NCBI GenBank assembly: GCA_946887105.1
Contig: CAMPKJ010000166.1
Location: 1 to 10,919, forward strand
Source of the DNA: an uncultured Acidobacteriota bacterium
Lineage (GTDB): Bacteria > Acidobacteriota > Thermoanaerobaculia > Gp7-AA8
Direction: 5' to 3'
Length of the DNA stretch: 10,919 nt
Made by a program: the position numbers and the translations under genes. Positions 6,185-10,919 of this stretch are shown here, one piece after another; the first letter of the stretch is position 1; each line of letters opens with the position of its first letter. The notes beneath the pieces are model-generated. The model ran no database searches and was not told where the DNA came from. It was given only the letters and a program-made list of their open reading frames with translations.

Positions 6185-7267
6185 ATGGATGGACTGGTGA
6201 ACAGCGGACTGGACGGAATCGTAGCGGCGGAAACGCGCCTGAGCATGGTGGACGGAGAACGTGGCGAGCTGGTCATCGGCGGGTTTCGCGTGCAGGAACT
6301 TGCCTCGTGGACCTTCGAGGAGACCGTGGCGCTGCTCTGGGCTGCCGCCGGATTCGAGGGCCGGCCGCGAGTCGTGCCGCTGCCCGCCCACACGGAAACT
6401 CTGCTGCGCGACGCCGCGAAACGGAACGCGCCGGTGATGGACGCGTTGCGCATGGCCGCGGGAACGCTGCACGCGGACGGAGATGCCGAGGGGGCGCGCA
6501 TTCTGGTCGGAACCTTCCCGAGCATCGTGGCCGCGTATTGGCGCCTCCTGCACGAGCGCGAGCCGATCGCGCCGCGCGAGGAACTCGGCATCGCCGCGAA
6601 CTACCTGTACATGCTCAGCGGCACCGATCCGCACGCGGAGCTTGTACGCGGCATGGAGACCTACCTGAACACGGTCGTCGATCACGGACTGAACGCGTCG
6701 ACATTCGCCGCGCGCGTGATCGCCTCCACCGGCTCCGACTTCGTATCCGCGATCACCGGCGCGGTCGGCGCGTTGAAGGGGCCGCTGCACGGCGGCGCGC
6801 CCGGCCCCGCGCTGGACATGGTCTTCGAGATCGGCGACGCCTCGCGCGCCGAAGCGATGCTCCGGCGGAAGATCGCGAACGGCGAGCGGCTGATGGGCTT
6901 CGGGCACCGCGTCTACAAAGTGCGCGATCCGCGCGCGGACGTCCTGGCCGCGGCCGCGGAACGGATGTTCACCCGCGCCGGCGACATGCATCTGTACGAG
7001 CTCGCACGCGCGGTCGAGCAGACCGCATTGCGCCTGCTCGAAGAGCACAAGCCGGGACGCAAGCTGCAGACGAACGTCGAGTTCTACACCGCCCTCCTGC
7101 TGCACGGTCTCGGGCTGGACGTGCCGCTGTTCACACCGACGTTCGCGATCAGCCGCGTCGCGGGCTGGACCGCGCACTGCCTCGAGCAGCGCCGGGTGGG
7201 ACGGTTGATCCGGCCCCAGAGTGTGTACGTGGGAGCCCGTCCCGCATCCTCAGCGCGCTCAGGATGA
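6185..7267 (+). CDS. Citrate synthase / 2-methylcitrate synthase family enzyme
   Basis: A 360-residue single-domain citrate-synthase-fold protein without the HTH of its divergent neighbour. It has the standard motifs: VDHGLNASTFAARV (His167, oxaloacetate binding), GPLHGGAP (His202, catalytic), MGFGHRVYKVRDPRA (His241, catalytic) and GWTAHCLEQ with RLIRPQSVYVG near the end. At the usual catalytic Asp it has Glu299 (TNVEFYTAL); I recall this swap in other bacterial members, so it need not mean loss of activity. Expected role is citrate formation for the TCA cycle, or methylcitrate from propionyl-CoA; no prp genes are nearby to favour the latter. The start at 6185 is set by the promoter box just upstream and by the normal position of the first family motifs. 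The C-terminal tail after YVG is encoded by part of a small palindrome. Confidence 0.93.
   Translation: MDGLVNSGLDGIVAAETRLSMVDGERGELVIGGFRVQELASWTFEETVALLWAAAGFEGRPRVVPLPAHTETLLRDAAKRNAPVMDALRMAAGTLHADGDAEGARILVGTFPSIVAAYWRLLHEREPIAPREELGIAANYLYMLSGTDPHAELVRGMETYLNTVVDHGLNASTFAARVIASTGSDFVSAITGAVGALKGPLHGGAPGPALDMVFEIGDASRAEAMLRRKIANGERLMGFGHRVYKVRDPRADVLAAAAERMFTRAGDMHLYELARAVEQTALRLLEEHKPGRKLQTNVEFYTALLLHGLGLDVPLFTPTFAISRVAGWTAHCLEQRRVGRLIRPQSVYVGARPASSARSG
7245..7266. repeat. Small imperfect palindrome over the citrate synthase stop codon
   Basis: catcct (7245-7250) and aggatg (7261-7266) pair around a self-complementary agcgcgct core, with one C-C mismatch pair between. It covers the last codons and stop of the citrate synthase gene. 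It could fold as an mRNA hairpin acting as a weak terminator, or be a degenerate dispersed repeat. Confidence 0.45.
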
Positions 7268-7287
7268 AACCTTCGCGACGGCCTCCG

Positions 7288-7304
7288 TACAATGCACCCG
7301 GAGG
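7288..7304 (+). promoter_or_regulatory. -10-like box and Shine-Dalgarno site of the hydrophobic small protein
   Basis: TACAAT (7288-7293) resembles a -10 box, with no convincing -35. GGAGG (7300-7304) is a strong ribosome site, 6 bases before the ATG at 7311, and it decides the start of the small membrane protein against the longer frame beginning at 7221. Confidence 0.5.
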
Positions 7305-7310
7305 CTGGTC

Positions 7311-7598
7311 ATGCTCGAGTTGCTCGCGTTGCTGGCGGTCGTGGCCATCATCGGGACGATCCTTGGCGTGGTGCTTTTGACGGTGGTGCTGGCGTTCAAG
7401 CTGGCCGTGAGCGTCGTGCTGCTGCCGTTCAAGCTGATCGCGTTTCCGGTCGTGGCCATCATCGCCATCGTGAAGATCGTCGCCGTCATCGCCGCGGTGG
7501 CGGTGATTTTCGCGGCCATCGTCGCCGTGGCCATTCCGCTCCTGATCGCCGGAGCGCTGCTGGCCGTTCCGGTGGCGCTGATCGCGATCTTCACCTGA
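7311..7598 (+). CDS. Very hydrophobic small membrane protein, function unknown
   Basis: I do not recognise this 95-residue protein. It is almost entirely Val, Ala, Ile and Leu; the only charged residues are Glu3, Lys30, Lys41 and Lys55, and there is no Arg, Asp, Cys or His. The lysines divide it into a long N-terminal hydrophobic segment (4-29), two short ones (31-40, 42-54) and a long C-terminal one (56-94), suggesting two to four membrane passes. Phe-Lys-Leu occurs twice (FKLAVSVV, FKLIAF), hinting at an internal repeat. The start at 7311 follows GGAGG at 6-base spacing. It lies 43 bp after the citrate synthase gene and 29 bp before the response regulator gene on the same strand. A pure low-complexity artefact is unlikely given the ribosome site and a frame that stays hydrophobic to its stop. 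Confidence 0.7.
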   Translation: MLELLALLAVVAIIGTILGVVLLTVVLAFKLAVSVVLLPFKLIAFPVVAIIAIVKIVAVIAAVAVIFAAIVAVAIPLLIAGALLAVPVALIAIFT

Positions 7599-7627
7599 CG
7601 GGCCTGCTTCTTGCTGCCGCGATCGCC

Positions 7628-8002
7628 GTGGAGGATCGCAAACGAGCGCTGGTCGTGGATGACGATGATCCGATCCGCACGATGCTCGCAAACCTCGTGG
7701 GGCGCCAGGATCTGGACGTCGACACGGCACGCGACGGCGCCGAGGCGATCGCGCAGATCGATCGCGACGGCTATGCCGTGATCGTGCTCGACCTGATGAT
7801 GCCGCGCGTCGACGGCTTCAGCGTCCTCGAACATCTCGAGGCGCACCATCCCGAAGAGCTGCGCCGCACCATCATCGCCTCCGCCTTTCCGGAGAGCGAG
7901 ATCCGTAAGAAGTTCACCCGGCCCGTCTACCGGATTCACGCCAAGCCGTTCGACATGCCACGGCTGATCGACGACGTCCGCGGGTGCTGCGGCGCGGGCT
8001 GA
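7628..8002 (+). CDS. Stand-alone response-regulator receiver domain protein
   Basis: A 124-residue CheY-like protein without an output domain. The acidic pocket is Asp11-Asp14 (VVDDDD), the phosphorylated residue is Asp55 (VLDLMMPRVDG), the switch Thr/Ser position is Ser85 (IIASAF) and the conserved Lys is Lys106 (HAKPFD). It would be phosphorylated by a histidine kinase and act through protein contacts; no kinase is in the window. The GTG at 7628 is the likeliest start because the domain begins five codons later; an in-frame CTG at 7604 would add a short hydrophobic LLLAAAIA stretch, and no ribosome site supports either. It follows the hydrophobic small protein by 29 bp, probably as one transcript. 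The C-terminus is short after the last helix (DDVRGCCGAG). Confidence 0.87.
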   Translation: MEDRKRALVVDDDDPIRTMLANLVGRQDLDVDTARDGAEAIAQIDRDGYAVIVLDLMMPRVDGFSVLEHLEAHHPEELRRTIIASAFPESEIRKKFTRPVYRIHAKPFDMPRLIDDVRGCCGAG

Positions 8003-8010
8003 CTCCACCC

Positions 8011-8085
8011 GGGCGTTGGGCGTTGGGCGTTCGGGAGTCCTGGGCTGGTGCGACAACTCGCGACAACTCCCGAGCGCCTAACGCC
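8011..8085. repeat. Hairpin repeat, copy 2, between convergent receiver and rmlB genes
   Basis: The arms 8019-8038 and 8066-8085 pair over 20 bp with two G-T wobbles around a 27-base loop. The left part (gggcgttgggcgttgggcgtt) continues the gcgttggg tandem seen in copy 1 at 1171, and both copies carry gggagtc after it and cgcctaacgcc in the right arm. Inside and next to the loop, cgacaactc is directly repeated (8051-8059, 8061-8069). Like copy 1 it lies between convergent genes. Confidence 0.72.
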
Positions 8086-8093
8086 TAGCCGCC

Positions 8094-8117
8094 CGCGAAT
8101 CGCGTCAGCGATTCGCG
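8094..8117 (-). terminator. Perfect hairpin around the rmlB stop codon
   Basis: cgcgaatcgc (8094-8103) and gcgattcgcg (8108-8117) are perfectly complementary over 10 bp with a 4-base loop that contains the rmlB stop codon (8105-8107). There is no T-run after it on the minus strand, so it may serve for termination or 3'-end stability rather than being a classic intrinsic terminator. Confidence 0.45.
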
Positions 8118-9133
8118 TACTGCTTCTCGTAATACGCCTTGTACTCCGCGCTGCGCTCTTTGATCGCGCGCCACCAGGGCTCGTTCGCGACGTACCACTG
8201 CACCGTGCGCTCGAGCGCTTCGTCGAAGTTCGTGGTCATCCGGAAGCCGAGCTTCTCCAGCTTCGAGGTGTCGACGGAATAGCGGCGGTCGTGGCCGACG
8301 CGGTCGGCGACGCGCTTGATCAGCGACTCCGGCTTGCCGAGGAGCTGCAGGATGCGCTGCGTGATCTCGCGGTTCTCGCGCTCGTTGCCGCCGCCGATGT
8401 TGTACGTCTCGGAGTTCGTACCGTGCTCGATGAGGAAGTCCACCGCGGCGCAATGGTCCTCGACGAACAGCCAGTCCCGCACGTTGCGGCCGTCGCCGTA
8501 GAGCGGCAGCGGCTGATCGTCGATGGCGTTGGTGACGAACAGCGGGATCAGCTTCTCCGGATATTGGTACGGTCCGTAGTTGTTCGACGCGCGGGTGATG
8601 ATGACCGGCATGCCGAACGTCTGCGCGTACGCATAGGCCATGCGATCGCCGCCGGCCTTCGACGCCGAATAGGGGTTGCGCGGATTGAGCGCATCGTCTT
8701 CCGTGAACGATCCTTCGGCGATCGAGCCATACACCTCGTCCGTCGAGATCTGGATGAAGCGTTTCAGGTTCGGCGCGCTCTTCTTCGCTTCCTCGAGCAG
8801 CACCAGCACGCCGTGCACGTCGGTCTCGATGAACGATGCGGCCTCGATCAGCGAGCGGTCGACGTGCGTCTCCGCGGCGAAGTTCACCACCACATCGATG
8901 CCGCTGCCGTCGACGCCTTTGTACGCCTCGGCCACGTCCTCCGGCCTGGCGATGTCGCCCTGCACGAAACGATAATTCGGCTTCCCCTCGTACTCGGCGA
9001 GGTTCTCGCGGATGCCCGCGTACGTGAGCTTGTCGAGGTTCACGACCGAGGCGCCGGAACCGTATTTGTTGAAGAGGAAGCGGATGAAATTCGATCCGAT
9101 GAAGCCGGCGCCGCCGGTGACGAGATAACGCAT
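8105..9133 (-). CDS. rmlB: dTDP-glucose 4,6-dehydratase
   Basis: Converts dTDP-D-glucose to dTDP-4-keto-6-deoxy-D-glucose, the second step to dTDP-rhamnose and other deoxysugars for surface polysaccharide, in the cytoplasm. Length 342 residues, normal. It has the N-terminal NAD-binding motif GGAGFIG (7-13), the catalytic STDEVYG segment (Thr131, Asp132, Glu133), YSASK (Tyr155, Lys159), RASNNYGPYQYPEKLIP and YGDGRNVRDWLFVEDHC. The start at 9133 is favoured over the frame's first ATG at 9166 because AGGAG (9144-9140) sits 6 bases upstream and MRYLVTGGAGFIG is the expected beginning. It is divergent from the MATE gene across 55 bp. The other dTDP-rhamnose genes (rmlA, rmlC, rmlD) are not in the window, so it stands alone here or belongs to a locus beyond it. 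Confidence 0.94.
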   Translation of the reverse strand: MRYLVTGGAGFIGSNFIRFLFNKYGSGASVVNLDKLTYAGIRENLAEYEGKPNYRFVQGDIARPEDVAEAYKGVDGSGIDVVVNFAAETHVDRSLIEAASFIETDVHGVLVLLEEAKKSAPNLKRFIQISTDEVYGSIAEGSFTEDDALNPRNPYSASKAGGDRMAYAYAQTFGMPVIITRASNNYGPYQYPEKLIPLFVTNAIDDQPLPLYGDGRNVRDWLFVEDHCAAVDFLIEHGTNSETYNIGGGNERENREITQRILQLLGKPESLIKRVADRVGHDRRYSVDTSKLEKLGFRMTTNFDEALERTVQWYVANEPWWRAIKERSAEYKAYYEKQYANR

Positions 9134-9139
9134 TGAGAG

Positions 9140-9144
9140 CTCCT
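9140..9144 (-). promoter_or_regulatory. Shine-Dalgarno site of rmlB
   Basis: The minus strand reads AGGAG with 6 bases to the ATG at 9133. It rules out the upstream in-frame ATG at 9166. A matching promoter is not clear; TAGGAT on the minus strand around 9172-9167 is one weak -10 candidate. Confidence 0.7.
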
Positions 9145-9172
9145 GGAGCGGGTTAAAAGCGCGCAATCCTAC

Positions 9173-9178
9173 TAGAAT
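9173..9178 (+). promoter_or_regulatory. -10 box of the MATE transporter gene
   Basis: TAGAAT (five of six consensus bases) ends 10 bases before the ATG at 9189. The gap (cccgcctccg) has no Shine-Dalgarno sequence, so the transcript would be nearly leaderless. I see no good -35 box at 16-18 bp. Confidence 0.45.
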
Positions 9179-9188
9179 CCCGCCTCCG

Positions 9189-10550
9189 ATGCGCGCCGCC
9201 GGCCTGAAAACCGAGATTCGTCAGCTCCTCCGCCTCGCGGCGCCTCTGGCCGCGGCGCAGGCGGGGACCAATCTGATGAGCCTCGTCGACGTGGCAGTCC
9301 TGGGCCGTCTCGGCGCGCGCGAGCTGGCCGGAGCGGGGCTGGCCAACGCCATCTTCTTCGCCTTCTCGATCATGGGCATGGGCATGGTGATGGGCGTCGA
9401 TCCGCTCATCTCGCAGGCCATCGGCGCGGCCGACCGCGTCCGCGCGCGCCACGTGCTGTGGCAGGGCTTGTGGCTCTCGATGGTGGTCGCGGGAGCTCTG
9501 ACGCTGCTCCTGCTCGGCGCGACCGCCGCGCTTCCGCACATCGGCTCGGATCCGGAGCTCATTGCGCCGGCGCGGACGTACCTGCTCATCCGCATCACCA
9601 GCCTCGTTCCGTTTCTGGCGTTCTTCGCCATGCGCGCATACCTGCAGTCGCAGGGAACGACGCGACCGCTGCTGGTGTCGATGATCATCGCGAACGTCGT
9701 CAATCTGATCCTCGACCTCTTGTTCGTGTTCGGTGGAAGCTCACTGCCTGGCTGGGCGGGACCGCTGCGGAATGTTCCGCCGATGGGTGTCGCCGGCGCG
9801 GCGCTGGCGACTGTTGTCTGCGCGATCCTGCAACTGGTGATCGTTGCGCGTGCGGCGTTCGCGATCGAAGTGCCGGGACACGTCGACCATCGATGGGACC
9901 GCCCTCAGATCATGCGCGCCGTGCGCGTCGGATTTCCGCTGGCACTCCAGATGGGCGCCGAAGTGGGCATCTTCGCGCTGGTGGGCGTGCTCGCCTCGCG
10001 CCTCGGCACGCTGCACCTCGCGGCGCACCAGCTCGTGATCGGCGTGGCCTCGTTCACCTTCACCATCGCGCTCGGCGTCGCGGCGGCGGGATCCGTGCGT
10101 GTCGGCATCGGCATCGGCTCGCGCAATGCACGCGCGACGCGACTGGCGGGGCACGTGACCTTTCTGGCAGGCGCGGTCGTGATGGGCATCAGCGGCCTCA
10201 CGTTCGCACTCTTCCCGCGCGCCATCTCACGGCTGGTCACCAATCAGGAGAACGTGATCGCCGCCGCGCTCCCGCTGATGCTCGTGGCCGCGGTGTTCCA
10301 ACTCTCCGATGGCGTACAGGCCGTCGGTGCCGGCGTGCTGCGCGGCGCGGGCGATACGAAGTGGGCCTTCTATGCGAACCTCTTTGGCCATTGGGTGATC
10401 GGCCTCCCCGTGGCCCTGTTGCTCGGGTTCACCATGGGAATGGGCATCGTCGGTCTCTGGTGGGGCCTTTGCGCGGGACTGACCGTCGTCGCGGTGCTGC
10501 TGTTCCTGCGGTTCGAGAGATTGTCGCGCGAGGAGATCACGCCGATCTGA
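9189..10550 (+). CDS. MATE-family multidrug/toxin efflux transporter
   Basis: A 453-residue inner-membrane protein with about 12 hydrophobic segments in two related halves, the size and layout of MATE (NorM/DinF-type) cation-driven antiporters. Supporting motifs are the N-terminal LRLAAPLAAAQAGTNLMSLVDVAVLGRLG (shown by LVDVAVLGRLG), the early GVDPLISQAIGA, the RAYLQSQG at the end of the first half, and DGVQAVGAGVLRGAGDTKW in the second half, all typical of the family. The cytoplasmic loop between the halves is about 225-240. Substrates cannot be read from sequence. The start at 9189 is the first ATG, just before the amphipathic N-terminus, and follows a TAGAAT box by 10 bases without a ribosome site. 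It is divergent from rmlB; the next gene downstream has its own promoter, so this one is probably transcribed alone. Confidence 0.93.
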   Translation: MRAAGLKTEIRQLLRLAAPLAAAQAGTNLMSLVDVAVLGRLGARELAGAGLANAIFFAFSIMGMGMVMGVDPLISQAIGAADRVRARHVLWQGLWLSMVVAGALTLLLLGATAALPHIGSDPELIAPARTYLLIRITSLVPFLAFFAMRAYLQSQGTTRPLLVSMIIANVVNLILDLLFVFGGSSLPGWAGPLRNVPPMGVAGAALATVVCAILQLVIVARAAFAIEVPGHVDHRWDRPQIMRAVRVGFPLALQMGAEVGIFALVGVLASRLGTLHLAAHQLVIGVASFTFTIALGVAAAGSVRVGIGIGSRNARATRLAGHVTFLAGAVVMGISGLTFALFPRAISRLVTNQENVIAAALPLMLVAAVFQLSDGVQAVGAGVLRGAGDTKWAFYANLFGHWVIGLPVALLLGFTMGMGIVGLWWGLCAGLTVVAVLLFLRFERLSREEITPI

Positions 10551-10559
10551 GTGGTCGCT

Positions 10560-10613
10560 TTGACAGCGTCCACTATTGCCGCGACAATTCCTCGTCCAAA
10601 TCCCCTACAGGAG
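10560..10613 (+). promoter_or_regulatory. Promoter and ribosome site of the last exported protein gene
   Basis: TTGACA (10560-10565, perfect consensus), a 17-bp spacer and GACAAT (10583-10588) form a promoter. The leader of about 26 bases ends in AGGAG (10609-10613), 7 bases before the ATG at 10621. The -35 box lies in the loop of an imperfect inverted repeat (10551-10558 with 10566-10573). Confidence 0.6.
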
Positions 10614-10620
10614 TTTTTAT

Positions 10621-10919
10621 ATGGAATGTCTCTGGCCGCTCGGTCGAGCTCTATTCATCACGCTCCTGATCACCGCGCCTTCAACGGCCGCGCCGTCGAA
10701 TCTACAGGTGGAGTTTGGTCCGCAATCGCTGACGTTCACTGGCATCACACCGGGCGGCACAGTGATTGTGTTCGGCGTCGCACGCGAGCCGCTGAACACC
10801 AGACCGATCACGCCGGCCGTCGTCGTTCGTGCCGAGACCTTGATCGACCTCGATCGCGACGGCATCGTTCGTCTCGACCTTGCTGTCGCAGTTCCCCGCC
10901 AGGGAATGTGGGCCGCGGT
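10621..10919 (+). CDS. Exported protein of unknown function (3' partial)
   Basis: The first 99 codons of a frame still open at the window end. It begins with a signal peptide (MECLWPLGRALFITLLITAP, then STAA), with likely cleavage after residue 23-24. The mature part is beta-rich and soluble: LQVEFGPQSLTFTGITPGGTVIVF, then a segment with LIDLDRDGIVRLDL that resembles an Asp-rich turn but is too short to call a calcium-binding repeat. I do not recognise a family. The start has a strong AGGAG site and a consensus promoter upstream, so the gene is very probably real and separately transcribed. Cys3 lies at the start of the signal peptide and is not in a lipobox, so this is not a lipoprotein. Confidence 0.75.
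   Translation, partial: MECLWPLGRALFITLLITAPSTAAPSNLQVEFGPQSLTFTGITPGGTVIVFGVAREPLNTRPITPAVVVRAETLIDLDRDGIVRLDLAVAVPRQGMWAA

Noticed and set aside
7221..7310. N-terminal extension of the hydrophobic protein from ATG at 7221
   Set aside because: It overlaps the citrate synthase gene out of frame, is not hydrophobic, and the ATG at 7311 has a GGAGG site.
4888..7380. 830-codon plus-strand frame across both citrate synthase genes
   Set aside because: It is antisense to one real gene and out of frame with another, with no recognisable domain in the translation.
10617..10865. Minus-strand 82-codon frame at the window end
   Set aside because: It is antisense to the exported protein gene, which has a promoter, ribosome site and signal peptide.

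Overview
This is a GC-rich bacterial window (about two-thirds G+C by eye) with short intergenic gaps, genes on both strands, and no tRNA, rRNA, insertion sequence or CRISPR array that I can see. The mix of genes (argJ, a lone PilZ protein, an exported gamma-glutamyltranspeptidase, an HTH-fused citrate synthase, and small proteins of unknown function) and the hairpin repeats between genes would fit an environmental lineage such as Acidobacteriota. That placement is a low-confidence impression; the sequence here does not settle it.

Layout. 1-1164 (+) is argJ, cut off at its 5' end. 1251-1598 (-) is a PilZ-domain protein. Divergent from it, 1677-3380 (+) and 3394-4764 (+) form a probable two-gene operon of exported gamma-glutamyltranspeptidase and a cytoplasmic M20 dipeptidase. 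4766-4944 is a large imperfect palindrome that fills a convergent junction. 4941-6123 (-; stop at 4939) and 6185-7267 (+) are two divergent citrate-synthase-family genes, the first carrying an N-terminal MerR-like HTH. They are followed by a very hydrophobic 95-residue protein (7311-7598) and a stand-alone response-regulator receiver (7628-8002). 8105-9133 (-) is rmlB, 9189-10550 (+) is a MATE efflux pump, and 10621 onward is the start of an exported protein of unknown function, cut off by the window end.

How the parts fit. Gamma-glutamyltranspeptidase plus an M20 dipeptidase is what glutathione breakdown needs: the first releases glutamate and leaves Cys-Gly, and the second can split the dipeptide. 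The two citrate synthases share a 61-bp intergenic region with an AT-rich inverted repeat, TTGAT-N6-ATCAA, lying on the -10 box of one gene and just beside the -35 box of the other. Because one of the enzymes carries its own DNA-binding domain, an autoregulatory citrate synthase is the most interesting hypothesis in the window.

Two patterns span several genes. Four genes (ggt, both citrate synthases, MATE) have a TAnnnT -10 box only 8-10 bp before the start codon and no Shine-Dalgarno sequence, which suggests leaderless mRNAs. Other genes (PilZ, rmlB, the hydrophobic protein, the last exported protein) have good Shine-Dalgarno sites. Also, all three convergent gene junctions are occupied by long hairpins, two of which belong to one repeat family.
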